DNA of 64,000 nucleotides from Dehalobacter sp. CP (GTDB lineage Bacteria; Bacillota_B; Desulfitobacteriia; Desulfitobacteriales; Syntrophobotulaceae): assembly GCA_009910795.1 (NCBI GenBank), contig VMEE01000023.1, positions 1 through 64,000 on the forward strand, written 5' to 3'. The position numbers and the translations under genes were made by a program. Position 1 is the first letter of the stretch. Every line of letters starts with the position of its first letter. The notes beneath the pieces are model-generated. The model ran no database searches and was not told the origin of the DNA. It worked only from the letters and a program-made list of their open reading frames with translations. Below are positions 1 through 7,393 of the stretch, in pieces.

Positions 1-1
1 G

Positions 2-190
2 TTAATGCTGCCGGTATTTATTTTCATCAGTCTGTTTATCAGCCGGTTTTATTGTCAATTCTTCTGTCCAGTCGGCTTTATACTCAACTTACTCAATCGT
101 TGGCGGAATAACGGGGTGAAAGTATGGAAACAAATGTGGAACCGAATATGGAACCAAAGATGGAACCAATGGAAAAGCGACAAAGCCTGA
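2..190 (+). CDS. rdhC: RdhC-like membrane flavoprotein, C-terminal end only (cut by window start)
   Basis: Only the last 62 residues lie in the window; the reading frame is open to the first base. It shows a hydrophobic segment followed by a CxxxCP motif (FYCQFFCPVG). This is the hallmark of the C-terminal membrane part of NosR/RdhC-type polyferredoxin-like proteins and is also seen in the three complete rdhC genes downstream. RdhC is thought to help electron transfer or RdhA maturation at the membrane. After the CP motif the tail is an odd Trp/Asn/Gln-rich stretch encoded by repeats of TGGAACCAA, the same DNA that encodes the start of the next small gene in another frame. It is followed by a small membrane peptide and an rdhT-like gene, giving the pceC-pceT type order. 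Confidence 0.8.
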   Translation, partial: LMLPVFIFISLFISRFYCQFFCPVGFILNLLNRWRNNGVKVWKQMWNRIWNQRWNQWKSDKA

Positions 191-291
191 AAATAAAAGA
201 TCTGTTATTTATAGCTTTAATACTGATACTTGGAGCAGCTCACGTGATTGTAATGCTTCAATCAATTGGCATTATCCGGGCCGATCGCTGA
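124..291 (+). CDS. small single-span membrane peptide (RdhE-like), 55 aa
   Basis: An ATG at 124 sits 5-7 nt after a GGGGTGAAAGT ribosome-binding site and opens a 55-codon frame ending at TGA 289-291. The N-terminus repeats Met-Glu-Pro (METNVEPNMEP...). It is followed by a basic stretch and one transmembrane helix (DLLFIALILILG...). It overlaps the end of rdhC by 67 nt. Equivalent tiny one-helix genes follow every other rdhC in the window (16088, 25069, 33838), which supports this one being real. The role is unknown; RdhE is a label for small conserved membrane peptides in rdh operons. Position suggests a partner of RdhC or the RdhA-RdhB complex. Confidence 0.6.
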   Translation: METNVEPNMEPKMEPMEKRQSLKIKDLLFIALILILGAAHVIVMLQSIGIIRADR

Positions 292-319
292 ATATTTTCA
301 GAAGGGGAGGATGTCCTAA

Positions 320-1304
320 GTGACAGTCAACATGGAGGTTAGAGACGAGATAAAACAATTTGAACTTGGACAGTACAAAGGATTAAATGTCAATCGTTTT
401 GATGTATCCGTCAAAGAAGAAGAAATTAATGAAGCCATCAATTATGTTTGGAAATCAATGGACGAAATCCAGGTCGAGAAAAGTAATGAACCAGTCGAAA
501 CCGGAGATTACGTCATCGTAAACTTTGAGGGAACAGAAAATGGTATGACAGTCCCCAAATTTAGGGAGAGAGGCTTTAAGTTCAGATTAGGTGACGAGAA
601 CGTCTTACAGGATTTCTCCGCCAACCTGCTTGGCAAGAAGATGGGTGAAACAGTGATATTTGAAACCACGATACAACCTGTCTTACTGGAATACCAAGCC
701 TTATGGGGGCAGCGTATCACCTTTTCCGTTGAGATTGTAAAAGTATATCGTATGAAAGAGCCGGAATTGACGGACGATATGATCCGGAAAATTGACCCAA
801 GAGTAAAAACCTTGCAGGAATTAAAAGAATTATTGGCAACGGAGATCAACCAAGAGAAAAAGGCAATAGCACGCGCAGCCAACATCGAAAAAGTGTTTCA
901 AGCTCTGGCCGATGGAAGCAAGTATGAATTCGATGAAGAGACCTTAAAACAAGCAGCAGAGAATTTATACCGGAAATTTGCCAAGGAGCTTAAAGACGTC
1001 CACGACATGGAACTCATTCATTACTTAATGCAAAGGAAGATAACGGCCCGATGAGTTGCTGGCTGAGTGTAAAGAAGAGGCTGCCAAAATAATACTTGGC
1101 GAGAAAATCTTGGATGCAGTGATTCAAGCAGAAGGGATTCAGCTTACCGGCGAAGAAATGAAGCAGGCAAAGGAACAGTTGAAGAACAGCCGGCAAGATG
1201 ATCAGGAAGCCGGTCTGTCCGGAGAGCTAAAGAGGTTGGAAACCCAGCTTTTGAGAAGAACTGCTATGGATTTCTTGCTGGAGGAGAATTTGGCAAGAGG
1301 ATAG
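320..1304 (+). pseudogene. rdhT: rdhT trigger-factor-like chaperone, interrupted by a single-base frameshift
   Basis: Two consecutive frames together encode about 326 residues of a PceT/RdhT-type trigger factor, the usual length for this family. The first part (320-1054) has the FKBP-like PPIase domain (about residues 50-135) and the start of the C-terminal chaperone arms. The second frame resumes at the Leu-Leu-Ala-Glu-Cys segment near 1056 and completes the C-terminal domain. Removing one C from the GGCCC run near 1046-1050 restores a continuous ITADELLAECK reading, so the lesion is a +1 frameshift. PceT binds the Tat signal of pre-RdhA and assists folding and cofactor loading. It is the last gene of an operon and is followed by a terminator. 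A sequencing error cannot be excluded; if the lesion is real, the product is truncated inside the substrate-binding domain. Confidence 0.75.
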
Positions 1305-1348
1305 TGTCAATGAGGTGTTCTTCCATCTTACTATGTATAGAATTAGGA

Positions 1349-1376
1349 GAAGCAGCTTAAAGCTGCTTCTTGCCTT
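1349..1376 (+). terminator. Rho-independent terminator after rdhT
   Basis: Perfect 8-bp stem GAAGCAGC/GCTGCTTC with a 5-nt TTAAA loop, followed by TTGCCTTTTT. It ends the rdhC-rdhE-rdhT transcript. Confidence 0.8.
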
Positions 1377-1522
1377 TTTGATCGTATTCAACATTTTCTA
1401 CATTTGTATGCTGGGTAACATACAGAATTCTTATTCTATGTTAATATTGATTCAAAAGATAAGATCTTTGTCCAATTGTATAGCAGTTTATAGTTTAATC
1501 ATTTATAAAGGAGTATAATAAT

Positions 1523-1545
1523 TTAAATTTATTGTCTAAATTTAA
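1523..1545 (+). promoter_or_regulatory. inverted repeat upstream of rdhK1 (possible operator)
   Basis: TTAAATTTA-TTGTC-TAAATTTAA is a perfect 9-bp inverted repeat about 30 nt before the chosen rdhK1 start. CRP/FNR regulators bind AT-rich dyads, so autoregulation is possible. The AT-rich composition makes chance occurrence a real alternative. Confidence 0.35.
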
Positions 1546-1574
1546 TGATGTCATATTTGCGGGAGAATGAAAGT

Positions 1575-2267
1575 ATGGAAAAAATAGCAAATAATTATGG
1601 GGCCTTACCGAATCATTTTTATCCGATGAAAAAGCTGCAAAATTATATTCACATGGGTGTTGTCCGTGAATATCGTAAAGGGGATTCCATTGTTTTGCCC
1701 GGAGAGTTAATAGATAGAATCGTCTATGTGCTTTCCGGAAAACTAAGTATAAGTTTTCTTAATGAAGATGGACGAAAAAAAATAATGTTCTATGCGGGCC
1801 CTTATACCTTTTCCGACAGATTATTCCCAGTTGATCCCTGTTTTGTTCATGTTGTTTCCGTAGAGGACAGCACAGTATGTTTTTTCTCCAAAGAACAACT
1901 TTCAGAAATTTTCCAGATGGATAAAGAAATGATTTTTGAATTCATTACATCCTATTCGTCGAAATGTAGTTATTTTATGCGGGAAACCCATGAGATGGCC
2001 CTTTATAGCCCATCAGTCCGGGTCTTGCGCTTACTTTATGATCTTTGTCTTACTCAAGGGAAGTTGGTTGATGGTGTCTATCAAATTGACGTTAAATTAT
2101 CTCAAAAGTCTATCTCAGAAATGACAGGTATTCACTATGTGACTGTCTGCAAACTATTCGGATATCTAAGAAAAGAAAATATTTTATATAAAACGACAAA
2201 TAAGATCACAGTCTTTGACTTGCAAGGACTTAAAAACTTAATGAATGATTGGATGAAAATGAAATAA
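1575..2267 (+). CDS. rdhK: RdhK1, CRP/FNR-family transcriptional regulator
   Basis: A 230-residue protein with an N-terminal cyclic-nucleotide-binding-like beta-barrel (about residues 25-125), a dimerisation helix, and a C-terminal winged helix-turn-helix (SISEMTGIHYVTVCKLFGYL). CprK/RdhK proteins sense the halogenated substrate through the barrel and activate rdh promoters. The ATG at 1575 is preferred over an in-frame ATG at 1545. It has a GGGAG site 9 nt upstream and lines up with the MERIAKSY start of the next paralogue, whereas 1545 has no ribosome-binding site. It is closely related to RdhK2 and RdhK3 and lies upstream of rdhB1-rdhA1, its most likely target. The effector is unknown. Confidence 0.85.
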   Translation: MEKIANNYGALPNHFYPMKKLQNYIHMGVVREYRKGDSIVLPGELIDRIVYVLSGKLSISFLNEDGRKKIMFYAGPYTFSDRLFPVDPCFVHVVSVEDSTVCFFSKEQLSEIFQMDKEMIFEFITSYSSKCSYFMRETHEMALYSPSVRVLRLLYDLCLTQGKLVDGVYQIDVKLSQKSISEMTGIHYVTVCKLFGYLRKENILYKTTNKITVFDLQGLKNLMNDWMKMK

Positions 2268-2333
2268 TGTCGTGATAGTTGAACGCAATAGAACTCACAT
2301 GCATTCCGTTTCAGAACTTTAATTTGTTATTAA

Positions 2334-2374
2334 GAGAACGCAGTATGATTTTAAATAGCTGCTTTCTCTTTTTT
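2334..2374 (+). terminator. terminator after rdhK1
   Basis: Stem GAGAACGCAG/CTGCTTTCTC (one mismatch) with a 15-nt loop, followed by TTTTTT. Confidence 0.65.
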
Positions 2375-2402
2375 ACATAGGAATTATTTCTTAGAAAGAT
2401 TA

Positions 2403-2540
2403 TTAACTTATGGAACAGGTAATAGAGAAATTAGTATTGAAGTACTCCGTATCTAGGTGAGGTGATTTATACCGAACTTCAAGATAGACCTGAGCAATTT
2501 CTCTCTTGAATTCTGGATCAAAATTCTTTCTATTACTCAT
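2403..2540 (-). pseudogene. remnant of an IS3-family transposase OrfA start
   Basis: On the minus strand an AGGTG site precedes an ATG (2540) opening a peptide that begins MSNRKNFDPEFKREIAQVYLE. This matches the helix-turn-helix N-terminus of IS3-type OrfA proteins (RKxFDxEFKxxIxxLYLE). After about 22 residues the similarity ends and no further transposase is visible, so this is a decayed or deleted element. It lies exactly between the paralogous regulators rdhK1 and rdhK2, as expected if insertion-sequence recombination helped duplicate them. Confidence 0.55.
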
Positions 2541-2707
2541 TACTTGACACCTCTTTGGCTTTATTATGCTAGCTGGTATCCACAAAATACCTATATAAAA
2601 GAATTAAGTAGTCTCCGCTAAACTTCAAAGCTTTATCTTAATATAAAATTAATATAATAAATTAAATATTTGGCATAAATTATTTGGAAAAATGTGGGGG
2701 ATAAAAA

Positions 2708-3394
2708 ATGGAGAGAATTGCTAAAAGCTATATTCTGCCGGACACATTTTCTCGTGTCCCTAAACTTTTAAATTATATCCATTTAGGATCTCTACGTAAT
2801 TATTGTAAGGGGGAAACGATATCACAGCCTGGTGAAGTAATCGGTAAAGTAATATTTGTACTATCAGGGAGATTCAATATTTCTAGGATAACGGATGACG
2901 GCAGGGAAATATTTGTCTGTTCAGGAGGACAGCATAGCGTTATAAACAGATTGTTTGAATTTGAAGGAGACAATGTTCAAGTTGTCGCGATTGAGGCTAG
3001 CAAGGTATGTTTTTTCTCTGAAAACCAAATGCTTACGATATTCAAACATGACGAAAAAACTATTTTTGATTTCCTTTACAATGAATCTATTAAATTAAAT
3101 TATTTTATTAAGCTTAGCTGTGAACTAAAGCTATATACCCCTTCTGTAAGGGTTTTACGATTGTTTTATGGACTTTATAATTTGAACGGACAATCAAAGA
3201 ATCTTTATTGGGAAATACAAATTGCATTGCCAAACAAAGTTATTGCTGAGATAACTGGGCTTCATCATGTTACAGTTAGTAAAATACTTGGAAGTTTAAA
3301 AAAAGAAAAAATTTTAAGCAAGAAAAAAAATGCAATTATAATATATAATTTAGAAAAATTAAAAGATCTGGTTGATAAAGGAATATCTTACTAA
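2708..3394 (+). CDS. rdhK: RdhK2, CRP/FNR-family transcriptional regulator
   Basis: A 228-residue CRP/FNR regulator: beta-barrel sensor domain (about residues 20-125), dimer helix, and winged helix with recognition segment VIAEITGLHHVTVSKILGSL. It starts at ATG 2708 after GTGGGGGATAAAAA. It is a close paralogue of RdhK1 and RdhK3 (shared starts of the MERIAKSYILPDTF kind and shared tail ILSKKK...). It is the nearest regulator to rdhB1-rdhA1, which starts 585 bp downstream beyond a terminator, so it is transcribed separately and probably acts on that pair. It is very Lys- and AT-rich. The effector is not predictable from sequence. Confidence 0.85.
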   Translation: MERIAKSYILPDTFSRVPKLLNYIHLGSLRNYCKGETISQPGEVIGKVIFVLSGRFNISRITDDGREIFVCSGGQHSVINRLFEFEGDNVQVVAIEASKVCFFSENQMLTIFKHDEKTIFDFLYNESIKLNYFIKLSCELKLYTPSVRVLRLFYGLYNLNGQSKNLYWEIQIALPNKVIAEITGLHHVTVSKILGSLKKEKILSKKKNAIIIYNLEKLKDLVDKGISY

Positions 3395-3407
3395 TTTGTT
3401 TATTTTG

Positions 3408-3443
3408 ACTGCTTTCTCAGTAATATGATGAAAGCAGTTTTTT
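3408..3443 (+). terminator. terminator after rdhK2
   Basis: Stem ACTGCTTTC/GAAAGCAGT, 13-nt loop, then a T-run. The terminator after rdhK3 has the same stem and the CTCAGT loop start, so the two rdhK units appear duplicated together with their terminators. Confidence 0.8.
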
Positions 3444-3978
3444 TATCTTAAGGTGGCTTTGCAAGTACTCCTATTGAAGTATCTGCAAAAATCGCTTATT
3501 TTTTCAAGGATAATCTGCTATAAAAATGTTTCTGTAGACAGGTTGATATAGGATTAGAGAAAAAAGCAAAAACATTTTTTGCAAAGTAGTCGTGGCAAAT
3601 TCACCGAAAAGCAGGGTTATGTACAATATCAGTGTAGTAACTCGGAGACACGGATAACTGAATCTGGTACTAAGAAAAAACGGTTTTTAGTAATTACAAA
3701 ACCCAAAAGAACTAAAAAACTGAAGAATGTAGCAAGTTTTAATATAGGTTCTTTTGAGATGGAGATGAGGCCTATGTCATAACGAATAAAACCTTGTCAG
3801 CATATCTGCGTATTAAAGCGGATTGGCAGCCTTTTTTATGTTACAGCCCCCTAAGCCGAGATCCCCATAAGTTGATTTTTTAGCTAACGAAGTATATCCA
3901 CTGGGAACCAGTTAGTACGACTGGGTTAGGGGTTTCCGAGAATCTACTATCAAAATCAAAAGAGAGGTGAAAGAAGTC
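3444..3978 (+). other. intergenic leader before rdhB1, no convincing gene
   Basis: About 535 bp between the rdhK2 terminator and rdhB1. A 67-codon open frame (3579-3782) has no family features or good ribosome-binding site and is not called. Near the 3' end AACCAGT-TAGTACG-ACTGGGTT can form a hairpin (about 3908-3929) roughly 50 nt before the ribosome-binding site, so a structured 5' leader is possible. The promoter and RdhK operator of rdhB1-rdhA1 should lie here, but no clear TTAAT-N4-ATTAA dehalobox was found. Confidence 0.4.
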
Positions 3979-4290
3979 ATGAGTATTTTATTAATTTTTT
4001 TGTTTGGGATTTTATTTTTAGCCGGAATTTTGTTTATTAAACCACGTGTCAAAAAGGATGTCATGTGGAAGACCGTGCTTGTCTGGGCTTTATATGGTGT
4101 TGGTATCGCAGTCCTATGGATGGGAGTCTCTTTTGTTTACATCAATGCCAATGTCGGCCACGCCAAGGCAACCAGTACAGCCATCTTCTTATTTGGAGGA
4201 ATTGCGGTAGTAGTTGCCGTCATCCTAGCCCGTATGTTAGGATTCATCGGCAACAAAAAAGTGACTGACAACAAGTCTGTACAGGCATGA
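3979..4290 (+). CDS. rdhB: RdhB1, membrane anchor of reductive dehalogenase
   Basis: 103 residues with three transmembrane helices (SILLIFLFGILFLAG..., WKTVLVWALYGVGIAVLWMG..., TAIFLFGGIAVVVAVILA). It contains the family-typical WMGVSFVYINANVGHAKATST segment between helices 2 and 3, and a lysine-rich tail. RdhB anchors RdhA on the outer face of the cytoplasmic membrane. The start is ATG 3979, behind GAGAGGTG; an in-frame GTG at 3967 lies within the ribosome-binding site itself. It is the first gene of an rdhBA pair. Its TGA lies 14 nt before the preferred rdhA1 ATG, and an alternative rdhA1 ATG (4287) overlaps the stop. Confidence 0.9.
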   Translation: MSILLIFLFGILFLAGILFIKPRVKKDVMWKTVLVWALYGVGIAVLWMGVSFVYINANVGHAKATSTAIFLFGGIAVVVAVILARMLGFIGNKKVTDNKSVQA

Positions 4291-4304
4291 AAGGGGTAAA
4301 AGAG

Positions 4305-5675
4305 ATGGTCGACTTTACTGAAAATAAAAAAGATCTTGAAAAAAAATTCCAGGTGAGCCGTCGAGGTTTCCTGAAAACGGGTGCGGCTGCAGCTGCCATT
4401 GGTGTATTTGGCGCGATAAAAGCTCCTTCAAAAATTGCTGAAGCTGCAGTTTCAAGCAACTACAACTATATCCCGGGGAATAAAGGTCAATGGTCCAAAC
4501 TGAGGCCCGAACCCAATTACGGCGGTGCTAGTGTCAAGTATGTAGAAAATAATGACCAGTGGCTTGGGACATCTAAAATTGTTGGTACTGTAAAAAAAAC
4601 CAGTGAAATAGATATGGGATTTTCGCAGGCTGTTCGAGGGCTTTTAGGACAAAAGCCAAAAGACGGTTTTTTGAAAGCTGGAAGACACCCGCTAGCTACA
4701 GCCTTTGGTTTAGCTGTAGGAAGGATTTCCGATGACAGTGTAGTTAGTGGTGTACCCAGTCAAAACAAACTTCCTATACCTGATCCTGAGCAGATGAGCA
4801 TGCATATTAAAGACTTAGCTTATTATCTGAGAGCTGATGAAGTAGGAATCGGGAAAATGCCTGAATTCGCTTATTATTCTCATCAAATGGACCCCTCACT
4901 TATGGGCATTGTCGCTCGTCGCGGAGAAAAAAACATAGAAATAAAAGAAAAACCGTTTAACGAAAAGATGCCTTATGTGATTGTTGTGGCGGTTGAACAG
5001 CATTTGGAAACTTATTTGGCCACAAACGGATATGAGGGAATCGCTGTTAGTCAATCTTATCGGTGTTATCACGCAACTGCCAACATTGCCATAATAATGG
5101 CTAAATACATCAGAGAGATGGGCTATCATGCCAGAGCACACCATTTTGGCAACTATGGAGCAGTTATGACGGCTTGTATAATTGCTGCAGGAATGGGGGA
5201 ACTGACCCGAACAGGAGACTGTGCAGCCCATCCTCGCATGGGATTCCGCAACAAAGTAGCGGCTATTACTACAGATTTGCCTTTGGTACCGGATAAACCG
5301 ATTGACTTCGGAATGCTGGATTTTTGCAAAATATGCAATAAGTGTGCGGAGAATTGCCCAGCCGGAGCGATTACACATGACCGTGACCCGGTCGAGCATA
5401 ACGGCTATTTACGTTGGAACAGCGATTTCAAAAAATGTACAGTGTTTAGAACATCTCAAGAAGACGGATTCAGCTGCGGGCGCTGTATTAAAGTATGCCC
5501 ATGGAGTTCCAAGGAAGATTCGTGGTTCCATGAGGCCGGCGTTTGGATCGGCAGCCACGGAGAGTCTTCTGCACGCTTTTTAAAAGGCATCGACGATATG
5601 TTTGGCTATGGCACTGAAATTGTCGAAAAATATAAATGGTGGCTGGAATGGCCGGATTTGTATAAAATTTATTAA
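4305..5675 (+). CDS. rdhA: RdhA1, reductive dehalogenase catalytic subunit (CprA-like)
   Basis: A 456-residue corrinoid/iron-sulfur reductive dehalogenase that removes halogen from an organohalide as terminal electron acceptor outside the membrane. It has a Tat signal with twin arginine (VSRRGFLKTGAAAA) at about residues 20-35. The corrinoid-binding core carries the CprA-type IPDPEQMSMHIKD and RADEVGIGKMPE segments. The first 4Fe-4S motif is CKICNKCAENCP at about residues 340-352. The second is the Cys/CGRCIKVCPW region at about 377-400. The start at 4305 is chosen for its AAGGGG site; the in-frame ATG at 4287 overlaps the rdhB1 stop and has none. RdhA1, 2 and 3 are close paralogues and resemble ortho-chlorophenol dehalogenase CprA; the actual substrate cannot be read from sequence. 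Confidence 0.93.
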   Translation: MVDFTENKKDLEKKFQVSRRGFLKTGAAAAAIGVFGAIKAPSKIAEAAVSSNYNYIPGNKGQWSKLRPEPNYGGASVKYVENNDQWLGTSKIVGTVKKTSEIDMGFSQAVRGLLGQKPKDGFLKAGRHPLATAFGLAVGRISDDSVVSGVPSQNKLPIPDPEQMSMHIKDLAYYLRADEVGIGKMPEFAYYSHQMDPSLMGIVARRGEKNIEIKEKPFNEKMPYVIVVAVEQHLETYLATNGYEGIAVSQSYRCYHATANIAIIMAKYIREMGYHARAHHFGNYGAVMTACIIAAGMGELTRTGDCAAHPRMGFRNKVAAITTDLPLVPDKPIDFGMLDFCKICNKCAENCPAGAITHDRDPVEHNGYLRWNSDFKKCTVFRTSQEDGFSCGRCIKVCPWSSKEDSWFHEAGVWIGSHGESSARFLKGIDDMFGYGTEIVEKYKWWLEWPDLYKIY

Positions 5676-5697
5676 ACCAAATAAGTTTAAGAGATGG

Positions 5698-5735
5698 TTT
5701 CAGCGGTGCCTGCAGAAGGCATCGCTGAAAATTTT
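5698..5735 (+). terminator. terminator after rdhA1
   Basis: TTTCAGCGGTGCC ... GGCATCGCTGAAA stem followed by ATTTTATT. The TTTC(C)AGCG core recurs after rdhA2 and rdhA3. Confidence 0.8.
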
Positions 5736-5812
5736 ATTCTAAAGATGGGCGGTATATTTATCTTAAAAAATTATATATTTGAGTATTGATAAAGAAATGA
5801 CAATTACATTAC

Positions 5813-5858
5813 TATAGCATGAAGAAACGCCAGGAATCTAGCGTTTCTTCATGCTATA
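5813..5858. repeat. 18-bp perfect inverted repeat with 10-nt loop
   Basis: TATAGCATGAAGAAACGC (5813-5830) and its exact reverse complement (5841-5858) flank CAGGAATCTA. No long T-run follows on either side, so it is either a weak bidirectional terminator or the scar of a small palindromic element between rdhA1 and the creatininase-family gene. Confidence 0.7.
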
Positions 5859-5925
5859 TTTGCCTTAAAATCAAATATATGTTGGCATTATCTTGCGTTA
5901 TTGGGAGCTTCCACGGTGTAATTTA

Positions 5926-5968
5926 TGTGAATAATGACACAGAAAATTTTAATATTATTATTTATATT
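5926..5968 (+). promoter_or_regulatory. CRP/FNR-type activated promoter of the creatininase-family gene (site 1)
   Basis: TGTG-AATAATGA-CACA (5926-5941), then exactly 21 nt, then TATATT (5963-5968) as the -10 box. This puts the operator centre at about -41.5, the class II CRP/FNR position. About 70 bp around it is conserved with the promoters at 6968 and 21806, including GAAAATTTTAA before and (A/G)CGRATGRCG after the -10. Confidence 0.7.
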
Positions 5969-6032
5969 GTTAACGAATGGCGTATGAGATAAAAAAAGAT
6001 ATGCCAAATAAAAATAAAGGGCGATCTGTAGA

Positions 6033-6803
6033 ATGAAACTTAACTATCTATTTAATATGACAACAAAGCAAGTTAGGAATTTAGAAGGAAAAACAAACAT
6101 TGCCCTATTTCCAATGGGTCCATGCGAAGTTCATGGGACACATCTGCCAATGATGGTCGATGTAACGAGTGCTAACGAAATGACTGAACGAGCTGCCCAG
6201 AAATTGAAAGACAAAGGTATTGAAACATTAATAGCTCCTACACTTCATTATACGTTAGCTGATATTGCGAACTCATTTGATGGCAATATCACTCTGAAAT
6301 TTGAAACTGTTGCGAATATTGTAGAAGACGTTTGTTTAGGTTTAGCGAAATGGGGCTTTAATAAAATAGTCATTATATGCGCCCATGGCGAACCCAAAAA
6401 TAACGAAGCGATCAAAGAAGGAATCAAAAGAGCTTCACTGAAAAAAGATGGATTAAAGGTTAAGGTATCCGCGTGGTTTCATCATGGACTGCCTAGAATG
6501 AGTTCAGTATGCAAGGGGGAACATCCGGAATGGGATTTTCATGCCGGAGAATGGGAAACAGGTTTAATCTTGCTTAGACATCCCGAATTAGTGGATCAGG
6601 AAGAATTAATTAAGCTAAAAGCTAATTATGAGGCAGAACATCTCTTTGAGAGAATTTCTGCCGGCAAAAACGACTGGAAAGATGTAGGCGCCCCTTTGGC
6701 ATATTTAGGCGATCCACAAATCGCTACGAAAGAAACCGGTGACAAGGTATATGATATTTTCTCCGACATTGTAGTTGAAGAGGTACTTGAACTAATCAAA
6801 TAA
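6033..6803 (+). CDS. creatininase-family amidohydrolase
   Basis: A 256-residue protein of the creatininase/mycofactocin-peptidase family, metal-dependent amidohydrolases that open cyclic or peptide amides. Recognisable elements are the N-terminal metal motif MGPCEVHGTHLPMMVD (family consensus GSxEQHGPHLPxxxD) at about residues 28-43, a CAHGEPKNNEA segment matching the family NGHGGN loop, and DFHAGEWETG (family HAGExET) at about residues 168-178, supplying His and Glu ligands. It is monocistronic and closed by its own terminator. Its promoter is nearly identical to those of rdhB2 and rdhB6, so it is probably induced with these dehalogenases. The substrate is unknown; handling of a substrate amide or of a corrinoid side-chain amide are both only guesses. 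Confidence 0.8.
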   Translation: MKLNYLFNMTTKQVRNLEGKTNIALFPMGPCEVHGTHLPMMVDVTSANEMTERAAQKLKDKGIETLIAPTLHYTLADIANSFDGNITLKFETVANIVEDVCLGLAKWGFNKIVIICAHGEPKNNEAIKEGIKRASLKKDGLKVKVSAWFHHGLPRMSSVCKGEHPEWDFHAGEWETGLILLRHPELVDQEELIKLKANYEAEHLFERISAGKNDWKDVGAPLAYLGDPQIATKETGDKVYDIFSDIVVEEVLELIK

Positions 6804-6866
6804 AACTCTCTATATAATCATGCAGTTACATGTTGTTTATCCTTGGGAACCAAACTAAGCAAAGGG

Positions 6867-6914
6867 GCTATTGCACAACGAGAGAAATTAGTCGTAGGCA
6901 ATAGCTTCTTTTTT
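6867..6914 (+). terminator. terminator after the creatininase-family gene
   Basis: GCTATTGC/GCAATAGC stem with a 23-nt loop followed by TTCTTTTTT. Confidence 0.7.
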
Positions 6915-6967
6915 GTACCAGAAAATAAATCCTGCTACATATAACCAGAAACCGGCTATGTAATGTA

Positions 6968-7010
6968 TGTGCATAGTAACACAGAACATTTCAAAATTAT
7001 GTTTTATATT
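6968..7010 (+). promoter_or_regulatory. CRP/FNR-type activated promoter of rdhB2-rdhA2 (site 2)
   Basis: TGTG-CATAGTAA-CACA (6968-6983), 21 nt, TATATT (7005-7010). Same architecture and flanking conservation as the sites at 5926 and 21806. The predicted transcript start lies about 50 nt before the rdhB2 ATG. Confidence 0.72.
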
Positions 7011-7067
7011 ATTAGCGGATGGCGCATGGGACGAAAACAGTTCTTTTATAAGGGAGGTGAAAAAGCT

Positions 7068-7379
7068 ATGGGTACTGTATTAATTTTTTTGGCTGGGATA
7101 TTGTTTTTAGCTGGAATTTTGTTTATTAAACCACGTGCAAAAAAGGATGTCGTGTGGAAGACCGTGCTTGTTTGGGCTTTATACGTTATTGGGAGCATTG
7201 TCTTATGGATGGGAATCTCCTTTGTTTACATTAACGCCGCTGTTGGTCACGCCAAGGCAACAAGTACAGCCATCTTCTTATTTGGAGGAATAGCAGTTGT
7301 AATTGCCGTGATTCTAGCGCGCCTGCTAGGATTCATCGGTACAAAAAAAGTAAAAGACAGTGAATCAGTATCAGCATGA
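7068..7379 (+). CDS. rdhB: RdhB2, membrane anchor of reductive dehalogenase
   Basis: 103 residues and three transmembrane helices, nearly the same sequence as RdhB1 (FLAGILFLAGILFIKPRAKKDVVWKT...; WMGISFVYINAAVGHAKATST). It anchors RdhA2 to the membrane. The frame is open further upstream to 6963, but the ATG at 7068 is chosen. It has the strong site GGGAGGTG at the usual distance, aligns with the other RdhB starts, and the upstream part overlaps the conserved promoter. It is directly followed by rdhA2. Confidence 0.9.
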   Translation: MGTVLIFLAGILFLAGILFIKPRAKKDVVWKTVLVWALYVIGSIVLWMGISFVYINAAVGHAKATSTAIFLFGGIAVVIAVILARLLGFIGTKKVKDSESVSA

Positions 7380-7393
7380 AAGGAGGAAGAAAG

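Noticed and set aside
1441..1454. TTAAT-ATTG-ATTCA as a dehalobox before rdhK1
   Set aside because: Right spacing but an imperfect half-site, and over 100 bp from the gene; too weak alone.
1315..1518. 67-codon open frame after rdhT
   Set aside because: It runs through the rdhT terminator, has no ribosome-binding site and no family features.
2638..2652. TTAAT-N5-ATTAA upstream of rdhK2 as a dehalobox
   Set aside because: The CprK dehalobox has a 4-nt spacer; the region is almost pure A/T, so a chance match is likely.
3579..3782. 67-codon open frame before rdhB1
   Set aside because: Basic, low-complexity product, no good start signal, no recognisable domain; probably leader DNA.
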